This document shows positions 7,327-13,174 of a DNA stretch of 13,174 bases, in pieces. The translations under genes and the position numbers were made by a program. Source of the DNA: Candidatus Scybalomonas excrementavium (GTDB lineage: Bacteria; Bacillota; Clostridia; Lachnospirales; Lachnospiraceae); assembly GCA_017694765.1 (NCBI GenBank), contig JADIML010000102.1, positions 1 through 13,174 on the forward strand, written 5' to 3'. Every line of letters starts with the position of its first letter. Position 1 is the stretch's first letter. The notes under the pieces were generated by a model. The model did no database searches, was not told the DNA's origin, and worked only from the letters and a program-made list of their open reading frames with translations.

Positions 7327-7377
7327 AAAAAAGAGATGTTAGATAGAAATAGAGTATAACATTTCTTTTTTATTTTT
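7327..7377 (+). terminator. Intrinsic terminator ending the rib operon
   Basis: AAAAAAGAGATGTTA (7327-7341) pairs with TAACATTTCTTTTTT (7357-7371; one G-U) around a 15-nt loop, followed by further T's to 7377. It separates the rib operon from the promoter of the next operon. The stem is AT-rich, so it may be only moderately efficient, and its A/T-rich flanks could work in both directions. Confidence 0.72.
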
Positions 7378-7421
7378 AGAAATGCGAAGTATCAAGATGA
7401 TTTTAAGGAAAAAACACCCTT

Positions 7422-7450
7422 TTGACAAGGTATAATACATAGGGTATAAT
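7422..7450 (+). promoter_or_regulatory. Near-consensus sigma-A promoter of the nitrate reductase operon
   Basis: TTGACA (7422-7427), a spacer of exactly 17 bp, and TATAAT (7445-7450) make a full consensus match. The predicted start is near 7457. A second TATAAT at 7431-7436 lies inside the spacer. An imperfect dyad (CCTT 7418-7421 with AAGG 7427-7430) covers the -35, and ACCCT (7416-7420) mirrors AGGGT (7441-7445) across the core. So strong a core promoter on an alternative-respiration operon suggests that control, if any, is by repression; that is inference. Confidence 0.85.
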
Positions 7451-7496
7451 AGCAAAATGAAAAAATAATCGAATAAAAAATTAGGAGAAAAATGCT

Positions 7497-9575
7497 ATGA
7501 GAAAAGTACAATCATCATGTAATTATTGTGCGATCGATTGTAATATGGATTTTTATGTAGAGGATGGTCGCATTGTAAAAGTAGTTCCAACGAAAGGATA
7601 TCCAGTGAATGATGGATTTAGTTGTGTAAAAGGCTTATCTCTTGATAAACAACATACCGTTTATAAACCAAATCCATTACCACGAATCAAACAGGAAGAT
7701 GGAACATTTAAACATGTTTCATGGGAAGAAGGTTACCAAGAAGTTGCTTCTCGTATTTTAGAAATTCAAGAAAAATATGGAACAGAGAGTGTAGCCGCAA
7801 TTAGTACTGGACAGATGACATTGGAAGAATTTGGGATTTTTGGACATATGATGCGTAATCATTTAAAAGCCAATGTAGATGGAAACACTAGACTTTGTAT
7901 GGCAACATCTGTTGTGGCACATAAACAAAGTTATGGTTTTGATGCACCAGGTTTTACACTACAAGATTTAGAAATTTCAGATACAATTATTTTTATCGGG
8001 GCGAATCCAGTTGTTGCTCATCCTATTTTATGGGGAAGAGTGAGAAAGAATCCAAATAAGAAAGTGATCGTAATTGATCCAAGACGCTCAGAAACAGCAA
8101 AAAATGCAGATTACTGGTATGGAATTAAGCATAGAAGTGATTTAACATTATTATATGGAATTGCCAATGAGTTAATTCGTCTTGATTATTTAGACCATGA
8201 GTTTATCAAAGAACACACAAATCAATTTGAAGAATTTAAAGCATTTGTAGCCGATTATTCTATTGAGAAAGTAGCGCCAATTTGTGGTTTAGAAGAAGAA
8301 CAAATTCGAGAATTAGTTGATTTCATCCATAATGGAGAACGTGTTTCTTTCTGGTGGACAATGGGTATTAATCAAGGTTATGAAGCGGTTCGAAGTGCAC
8401 AGGCAATTATTAATCTTGCATTAATGACAGGAAATATTGGAAAACCAGGTACAGGTGCAAACTCTATTACTGGACAGAGCAATGCTATGGGTTCTCGTTT
8501 ATTTAGTAATACGACAGGCTTTTTTGGTGGTGGAGACTTTGACAATGCTACAAGAAGAGAGCAAATAGCAAAAGCACTTGGTGTAGAAGAAAGTCTTTTA
8601 ATTGACAAACCAACAATTCCATATAATCAGATTATTGAGAACATTAATGCAGGGAAAATCAAGGCACTATGGGTTGTTTGTACAAACCCTCGTCATTCTT
8701 GGATTAACAATGATACGTTTAGAGAAGCTATGAGCAAGTTAGAGCTTTTCGTTGTACAAGATATTTATGAGGATACAGACACATCAAAAGAGTGCCATGT
8801 TTATTTACCAGCTGTTCCAGGAACGAAAAAAGAGGGAACGGTCATTAATATGGAAAGAAGATTATCAGCAGTGCGTCCTTGTCTTACAAAAGAGGAAAAT
8901 GAACGTTCTGATTATGAGATCTTTTATGGAGTGGCAAAAGCACTTGGATTAAAAGATATTGAAGAAAACTGGAAAACTCCAAAAGATGCGTTCAATTTTA
9001 TGAGAGCATGTACAGAAAATATGCCTTGTGATATCACAGGAATTGAATATGAAGATTTAGAAAATAGCAAAGGAATTCAATGGCCATTAAAGAAAGGTTG
9101 TTTGTTAAAAGACGATCAAAGAAGACTATATGAAGATGGTAAGTTTTTTACAGCAAATCAAAAGGCAAACTTTATGTTTGAACAACCTTTAGACAATCCA
9201 ATTCAAGTCAGTGAAGAATATCCATATATATTTAATAGTGGTAGAGGAACTGTAGGACAATGGCATACACAAACAAGAACAAGGGAAATTCCATTTGTTT
9301 CCGATGCGGTTTCACAAGATGCCTATGTCTATATGAACCCAAGTTTAGCAAAAGAAAAACAAATAGAAGATAATGATATCATTGAAATTTCTTCTAATAA
9401 TGGACAAAGTGCATTGTTTGTAGTAAGAATGAGTGAAGATGTGCAAGAAAGAGAATTATATGCACCAATTCATTATATTGAGTGTAATAAATTGACACCG
9501 TCCGTATATGATAAATACTCAAAAGAGCCATCTTATAAAATGGCAGCAGTTAATTTTCGACGAAAAGAAAAATAG
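7497..9575 (+). CDS. Mo-bisPGD oxidoreductase, probable soluble nitrate reductase catalytic subunit (Nas/NarB type)
   Basis: This 692-aa protein of the DMSO-reductase superfamily most likely reduces nitrate to nitrite in the cytoplasm; it has no Tat signal. The N-terminal [4Fe-4S] ligands are C8, C11, C15 and C43, followed by the conserved K45 that links cluster and pterin. The probable Mo ligand is C134 in NTRLCMATSVVAHKQSYG, which matches the Nas/Nap/NarB pattern. Formate dehydrogenases instead have U/C followed by histidine at this site. The pterin motifs IFIGANP and VIDPRRSETA follow. GRGTVGQWHTQTRT (R583, QWHTQTR 588-594) in the C-terminal domain also resembles nitrate reductases. The length fits compact NarB/Nas enzymes without extra C-terminal Fe-S or flavin domains. 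The start at 7497 has AGGAGA (7483-7488). Neighbouring ferredoxin, flavoprotein, mobA and moeA genes support a molybdoenzyme with NAD(P)H-linked electron supply. Substrate assignment is by motif; another oxyanion is possible. Confidence 0.82.
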   Translation: MRKVQSSCNYCAIDCNMDFYVEDGRIVKVVPTKGYPVNDGFSCVKGLSLDKQHTVYKPNPLPRIKQEDGTFKHVSWEEGYQEVASRILEIQEKYGTESVAAISTGQMTLEEFGIFGHMMRNHLKANVDGNTRLCMATSVVAHKQSYGFDAPGFTLQDLEISDTIIFIGANPVVAHPILWGRVRKNPNKKVIVIDPRRSETAKNADYWYGIKHRSDLTLLYGIANELIRLDYLDHEFIKEHTNQFEEFKAFVADYSIEKVAPICGLEEEQIRELVDFIHNGERVSFWWTMGINQGYEAVRSAQAIINLALMTGNIGKPGTGANSITGQSNAMGSRLFSNTTGFFGGGDFDNATRREQIAKALGVEESLLIDKPTIPYNQIIENINAGKIKALWVVCTNPRHSWINNDTFREAMSKLELFVVQDIYEDTDTSKECHVYLPAVPGTKKEGTVINMERRLSAVRPCLTKEENERSDYEIFYGVAKALGLKDIEENWKTPKDAFNFMRACTENMPCDITGIEYEDLENSKGIQWPLKKGCLLKDDQRRLYEDGKFFTANQKANFMFEQPLDNPIQVSEEYPYIFNSGRGTVGQWHTQTRTREIPFVSDAVSQDAYVYMNPSLAKEKQIEDNDIIEISSNNGQSALFVVRMSEDVQERELYAPIHYIECNKLTPSVYDKYSKEPSYKMAAVNFRRKEK

Positions 9576-9602
9576 CATAGGGATAGAAAGGCGGAGAATA
9601 AA

Positions 9603-10037
9603 ATGAAGCGTATTAAAATTGATCGTAGTAAGTGTATTGGCTGTCTTACATGTGTTACAGCTTGCTGTGTAGCACATGAATCAAGTGAATCTAGAAATCG
9701 TATTACGATTGATTCAGAAAATAAAAATGCTCCTATTTTTTGTAGACATTGTGATTTACCAGAATGTGTATATACTTGTATGACAGGCGCTATGCACAAA
9801 AATAAAGAGACAGGTTATGTAGAATACGATAAAAATAAGTGTGCAAGCTGTTATATGTGTATTATGGCATGTCCTTATGGAGTATTAAAAAGTGATGCAT
9901 TGACTAAGAAAGAGATTATGAAATGTGATATGTGCGTTCATAGAACAGAAGATGGAAGTGCAAATCCAAAATGTGTAGAATGTTGTCCAATGCAGGCAAT
10001 TACATTTGAGGAGGTAAAATCGTCATGCGATATGTAG
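9603..10037 (+). CDS. Four-cluster [4Fe-4S] ferredoxin-type electron transfer subunit
   Basis: A 144-aa polyferredoxin of the CooF/HycB/NrfC class. Cysteine groups are 11-14-17-21/22, then 47-50-55-59 (CRHCDLPECVYTC), then 80-83-86-90 (CASCYMCIMACP), and 108-111 with 124-127/128 (CDMC...CVECCP). That is enough for four [4Fe-4S] clusters arranged in the usual crossed pairing. It lacks a signal peptide or membrane segment, so it acts in the cytoplasm. It lies 27 nt after the molybdoenzyme gene with AGGCGGAG as ribosome binding site, and its last 13 nt overlap the FAD oxidoreductase. The inferred role is to pass electrons from the flavoprotein to the molybdenum subunit. Confidence 0.88.
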   Translation: MKRIKIDRSKCIGCLTCVTACCVAHESSESRNRITIDSENKNAPIFCRHCDLPECVYTCMTGAMHKNKETGYVEYDKNKCASCYMCIMACPYGVLKSDALTKKEIMKCDMCVHRTEDGSANPKCVECCPMQAITFEEVKSSCDM

Positions 10038-11257
10038 TAATCGGTGCTAGTGCAGCAGGAATTAATGCAGCAAGTCAGTTAAGAGAATTAAATCCAAATG
10101 ATGAAATTATTTTGATTTCAAAAGATGAGCATATCTATTCAAGATGTATTTTATATCATCATTTAAAAGGAATTCGTAATTTAGAACAACTTTGCTTTGT
10201 GGATGCAGATTTTATAGAAAAAAATAACATTGAATGGAAAAAAGGAAAAGCTGTTACACATATTGATAGCGAACAACAAAAAATTTATTTAGAAGATGAT
10301 ACTGCCATAGAATATGATCGGCTTTTAATTGGAAGTGGTTCTCATTCTTTCTTCCCTCCAATTCCAGGTTTAAGAGAAGCAGATAATGTAGTAGGGTTTA
10401 GAAATTTTGATGATGTATTAGAAATTGAAAAACGTCTTGACCATGTAGAGCATATCGTTGTTATGGGTGGTGGACTTGTAGGAGTTGATGTAGTTGCAGG
10501 TCTATTACCACATAAAAAAGATGTTATGCTTGTAGAGATGGGACCACGTATGCTTCCAATTCAGTTAGATGAAGTTGCAGCGAAAACATATGAAGATGCC
10601 TTTGAAAAAGAAGGTGTAAAGCAATTTTATGGAACAGGAATTGCTACACTTAATATGGAAGATAACCATGTAGTTAGTGTAACATTACAAAATGGAACAA
10701 CACTTCCTTGTGACTTATTAGTTTGTTGTGCTGGAGTGCGTTCTAATGTTGAATTTTTGGAAAATAGTGGAATTGAATGTGATCGTTTTGGTCTTTTATA
10801 CGACGAGCATGGAAAGACAAATAAAGAAAATGTATATGGAGCTGGTGATGTAAGTGGAAGAAGTCCAATTTGGCCAGTTGCTGTAAAAGAAGGAATTATT
10901 GCAGCTTATAACATGAGTGGAATTGAAAAATCATTGGATGATTTTTTTGCAAGTAAATCCACAATGAATTTTTTAGGAATTCCAACCTTATCATTAGGAA
11001 AGACGTATGACTATGATGAAAGTTATACAATTGAAACAAGACAAGATGAGAAAGGAAACTATAAAAAGATTATTCATAAAGATGGAATTATTTATGGAGC
11101 ATTATTACAAGGTGATCTTTCTTATGCAGGAATTTTAACACAGTTAATTCGTGAAAAAATAGATGTTTCTAAAGTAAAGAAACCTATTTTTGATATTGAT
11201 TATTCTGATTTCTTTCATATAAAAGAAAATTTTGAGTTTACTTATGAAGAAGAGTAA
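10025..11257 (+). CDS. FAD/NAD(P)-dependent oxidoreductase, NirB N-terminal/rubredoxin-reductase-like
   Basis: A 410-aa two-dinucleotide-fold flavoprotein. The FAD motif is VVIGASAAGINAA (4-16), the NAD(P) motif IVVMGGGLVGVDVVAGL (144-160), and the second FAD motif VYGAGDVSG (270-278). The segment HIYSRCILYHHLKG (36-49), with C41, recalls NirB-type nitrite reductase reductase domains and NADH:rubredoxin reductases. No Fe-S or sirohaem domain is fused, so it is not itself a nitrite reductase. The start overlaps the ferredoxin gene by 13 nt and has GAGGAGGT (10008-10015) upstream. The likely job is oxidising NADH or NADPH and feeding the polyferredoxin and the nitrate reductase. The choice of NADH or NADPH cannot be told from the motif alone: the first fold ends in VEMGP, and the E favours NADH weakly. 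Confidence 0.85.
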   Translation: MRYVVIGASAAGINAASQLRELNPNDEIILISKDEHIYSRCILYHHLKGIRNLEQLCFVDADFIEKNNIEWKKGKAVTHIDSEQQKIYLEDDTAIEYDRLLIGSGSHSFFPPIPGLREADNVVGFRNFDDVLEIEKRLDHVEHIVVMGGGLVGVDVVAGLLPHKKDVMLVEMGPRMLPIQLDEVAAKTYEDAFEKEGVKQFYGTGIATLNMEDNHVVSVTLQNGTTLPCDLLVCCAGVRSNVEFLENSGIECDRFGLLYDEHGKTNKENVYGAGDVSGRSPIWPVAVKEGIIAAYNMSGIEKSLDDFFASKSTMNFLGIPTLSLGKTYDYDESYTIETRQDEKGNYKKIIHKDGIIYGALLQGDLSYAGILTQLIREKIDVSKVKKPIFDIDYSDFFHIKENFEFTYEEE

Positions 11258-11277
11258 AAGGTGAAATAGGAGAAAAT

Positions 11278-12195
11278 ATGGATAAGTTGAAAAAATTACC
11301 AGTACCACTTTTGCCTACTATGGTAGGTGCATGTACCTTAGCAAATGTCTATTCGGGATTAGGATATGTAGGAATTCGTCATATTACCATGATTGCAGCT
11401 ACGATTATTTGGTTGCTCTTTTTACTAAGAATTATCACACAATGGAATGTATTTAAAGAAGAGTATACGAAAACAGTACCAAGCAGTTTATATGCAGGAT
11501 TCACAATGATTATGATGATACTAGGTAGCTATTACTTTGAATGGTTCCCAGTATTTGGTAAACTATTTTGGCTATTAGGAATTATCATTCATGCTATTCA
11601 TATTATAATTTTCACATATCGAAATATTTTTCGAAACTTTAATAAAGATACATTTGTGCCAAGTTACTTTGTAACCTATAATGGTATCATGGTATCAGCT
11701 GTTGTAGGTGGAAGTATGAATGAGCCACAATTATTAAAATATATCGTATATTATGGAATTGGTATTTTTACGATTTTAATTCCATGTATGATATACCGAT
11801 TAATTTTGGTTCCATTAAAAGATGAATTTTATCATACACAAGCTATCGTATTAGCACCAAGTTCTCTTTGTGTTGTAACGTATCTGAATGTATGTGAAAA
11901 TGTCAATACAGTTGTATTAGGTTACTTATATATTGCAGTACTTGCTGCACTTGTTTTTATTCTTTATAAATTGCCAAAATTCTTTTCTTTTGAGTTTAAA
12001 CCGAGCTTTGCAGGAATGACCTTCCCTATGGCTATTGGAATTGTAGCTTCTACGAAAATGGCAGCATTTTTGACAGAGCGTGAGTTGGGACTTGGGTTTT
12101 TTGTAAAAGAATTGGCTGGAATCCAAACATATATAACAACAGGAATCATTTTCTTTGTACTGTTACGTTTTTATATGTGGATGAGAAAGGCGTAA
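11278..12195 (+). CDS. TDT-family (TehA/SLAC1-like) membrane anion channel
   Basis: A 305-aa integral membrane protein with about ten hydrophobic segments (roughly residues 12-30, 36-53, 66-83, 92-113, 125-143, 150-172, 187-203, 207-228, 240-260, 280-300). This matches the fold of TehA and plant SLAC1. VPSYFVTYNGI and AGMTFPMAIGIVAS resemble TDT-family pore-helix motifs, the latter like the conserved TFP(L/M)A block. Annotated members include tellurite resistance and C4-dicarboxylate proteins, but SLAC1 relatives conduct nitrate and chloride. Its place between nitrate reductase electron-transfer genes and mobA suggests nitrate entry or nitrite exit; this is inference. It starts 20 nt after the flavoprotein with an AGGAG site, and its stop is 1 nt before mobA. 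Confidence 0.78.
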   Translation: MDKLKKLPVPLLPTMVGACTLANVYSGLGYVGIRHITMIAATIIWLLFLLRIITQWNVFKEEYTKTVPSSLYAGFTMIMMILGSYYFEWFPVFGKLFWLLGIIIHAIHIIIFTYRNIFRNFNKDTFVPSYFVTYNGIMVSAVVGGSMNEPQLLKYIVYYGIGIFTILIPCMIYRLILVPLKDEFYHTQAIVLAPSSLCVVTYLNVCENVNTVVLGYLYIAVLAALVFILYKLPKFFSFEFKPSFAGMTFPMAIGIVASTKMAAFLTERELGLGFFVKELAGIQTYITTGIIFFVLLRFYMWMRKA

Positions 12196-12196
12196 A

Positions 12197-12784
12197 ATGA
12201 AAATTCCTATTTTAATTTTAGCAGGAGGACAGGGAAAGCGAATGGGTTACCGGAATAAGGCACAATTAAAAATTCAAAATCAAACATTTTTGGAAAGAAT
12301 GTTAGCCGAATTTCAAGGGATTCCATGCTATTTATCCACGCGTCCTTCTTATACCCCTGAGTTATCAGGGGTTAAACTTATTTTAGATGAAAATAGCAAC
12401 AGAGGTCCTGTAGAGGGAATTTTACAGGCATTTCGACAGACGAAAGAAGAGGCATTTTTTGTCATTGGATGTGATATGCCAATGATGAAACGAGAAATTT
12501 ATGATGTCTTGTGTGAAAACGTTCAATTACCAAAGGGAATCGCAATAAAAAATGAAGAAAGACTGTATACATTGGGGGCAATTTACACAAGAACTATGGT
12601 AGAAGAGATGGTCAAACAGGTAGAGAAACAAGACTATCGTTTAAAAACTTGTTTTCAAAATAAGACAGCAATGATTTTAACAAAAAAAGAGCTAGAAGTA
12701 GATTTTCAATGTTTTATGAATATTAATTTTGAAGAAGACTACAAACAATTTTGTGAGAAATATTTTAAGAGAGAAGGGAAATAA
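12197..12784 (+). CDS. mobA: Molybdenum cofactor guanylyltransferase MobA
   Basis: MobA attaches GMP from GTP to Mo-molybdopterin, forming the MGD used to build bis-MGD enzymes such as the reductase upstream. The protein has 195 aa, the normal size. It has the nucleotide-binding LAGGQGKRMG (8-17) with K21, the GPVEG segment (70-74), and the metal-binding CDMP (92-95) that marks the GTP site. MNINFEEDY (174-182) closes the fold. The start follows the transporter stop after 1 nt, so translation is probably coupled; GAGAAAGG lies inside the end of the preceding gene. Its inclusion in the operon shows that the catalytic subunit needs a guanylylated cofactor. Confidence 0.93.
   Translation: MKIPILILAGGQGKRMGYRNKAQLKIQNQTFLERMLAEFQGIPCYLSTRPSYTPELSGVKLILDENSNRGPVEGILQAFRQTKEEAFFVIGCDMPMMKREIYDVLCENVQLPKGIAIKNEERLYTLGAIYTRTMVEEMVKQVEKQDYRLKTCFQNKTAMILTKKELEVDFQCFMNINFEEDYKQFCEKYFKREGK
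12353..12372 (+). repeat. GC-rich perfect hairpin inside mobA
   Basis: ACCCCTGA (12353-12360) and TCAGGGGT (12365-12372) form an 8-bp stem with a GTTA loop, in otherwise AT-rich coding DNA. No T-run follows. It encodes part of the YTPELSGVK stretch. Confidence 0.5.
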
Positions 12785-12785
12785 A

Positions 12786-13174
12786 ATGAAGACATTAGTA
12801 ACTGTAACAGAGGCATATCAGTTATTTCAACAAGAAATAACAAGAAGAAGAGAAATTGGTACATGCCCAGTGGAATATGGATTAGGACATAGATTAGCAG
12901 AAGCGATTTATGCACCGTTACCACAGCCACCGTTTTCAAAAAGTGCCATGGATGGATTCGTGTTTCGCATGGAAGATATTGGAAAACGAGAATCGTTTAT
13001 AATGCAAGGAGCACTATATGCAGGAGATAATCCGATAGAGCCAATCAAAGAAAATCATTGTTTTAAAATTATGACAGGGGCGAAAGTACCAGATAATGGG
13101 CATGTAGTTGTTAGACAAGAAGATTGTGTGATAGAAGGAAATACGGTTAAAGTTCTTGTTTGGCCAACAAAAGG
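12786..13174 (+). CDS. moeA: Molybdopterin molybdenumtransferase MoeA, N-terminal part (runs off the window)
   Basis: MoeA inserts molybdenum into adenylylated molybdopterin. About 129 codons are present, starting with MKTLVTVTEAYQL, and the frame is open to the window end. Recognisable MoeA blocks are PPFSKSAMDGFVFR (about residues 48-61; PPF.RSAMDGYA in the family), YAGDNPIEPI (usually AG(E/D)), and KIMTGAKVPDNG...VVRQED (usually RIMTGAxxPxGADxVV). The ATG is 1 nt after the mobA stop, with AGAGAAGGG as ribosome binding site. The protein should be about 400 aa in full. It could be either a canonical MoeA or a MoeA paralogue; the missing C-terminal half would tell. Confidence 0.92.
   Translation, partial: MKTLVTVTEAYQLFQQEITRRREIGTCPVEYGLGHRLAEAIYAPLPQPPFSKSAMDGFVFRMEDIGKRESFIMQGALYAGDNPIEPIKENHCFKIMTGAKVPDNGHVVVRQEDCVIEGNTVKVLVWPTK

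Noticed and set aside
7497..9575. Formate dehydrogenase identity for the molybdoenzyme
   Set aside because: The active-site stretch is LCMATSVVAHKQ, without the U/C-H-x-P pattern of formate dehydrogenases, and the C-terminal QWHTQTR fits nitrate reductases. No in-frame TGA selenocysteine codon is present.
10025..11257. Nitrite reductase (NirB) identity for the FAD protein
   Set aside because: Only the reductase-like N-terminal part is present; there is no sirohaem or [4Fe-4S] domain.
1..13174. CRISPR arrays, tRNA or rRNA genes, insertion sequences and phage genes
   Set aside because: No regularly spaced repeats, no cloverleaf or rRNA signatures, and no transposase or integrase-like protein were seen.

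Overview
The window is AT-rich DNA (roughly one-third G+C by eye) with all recognisable genes on the + strand. It fits an anaerobic, low-GC Gram-positive bacterium of the class Clostridia, perhaps Lachnospiraceae or a relative. The clues are AT-rich codon use, strong AGGAGG-type ribosome binding sites, the Firmicute riboflavin operon order behind an FMN riboswitch, and a soluble ferredoxin-linked nitrate reductase cluster of clostridial type. The taxonomic guess is inference; no rRNA or tRNA gene is present to settle it.

Layout: (1) 1-217, a non-coding or gene-tail leader with inverted repeats and short direct repeats. (2) 218-2827, one long ABC transporter with the ATPase fused to a MacB/FtsX-type permease that carries an unusually large extracytoplasmic domain. 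(3) 2899-3490, a regulatory region: a promoter, a textbook FMN riboswitch, a first intrinsic terminator, about 180 nt of unexplained sequence with hairpins, a second intrinsic terminator whose core resembles the first, and a possible extended -10 promoter. (4) 3495-7122, the riboflavin operon ribD-ribE-ribBA-ribH. (5) 7123-7496, a spacer with a terminator for the rib operon and then a near-perfect sigma-A promoter. (6) 7497-13174, a tightly packed operon: a Mo-bisPGD oxidoreductase of the assimilatory-type nitrate reductase family, a four-cluster ferredoxin subunit, a NirB-like FAD/NAD(P)H oxidoreductase, a TehA/SLAC1-type anion channel (TDT family), mobA, and the start of moeA, which runs off the end.

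How the genes work together: ribD, ribE, ribBA and ribH encode the GTP and ribulose-5-phosphate routes to riboflavin, apart from the dephosphorylation step, and FMN feeds back through the riboswitch. The second operon looks like a self-contained NAD(P)H-to-nitrate electron sink. In the inferred path, electrons go from NAD(P)H to the FAD protein, then to the multi-cluster ferredoxin and the molybdenum site. The TehA/SLAC1-like channel is a candidate for moving nitrate or nitrite, and MobA and MoeA supply the molybdenum cofactor. No nitrite reductase and no NarK-type transporter is visible here. The most interesting points are the TDT channel inside the nitrate cluster and the double, cross-complementary terminators between the FMN aptamer and ribD.
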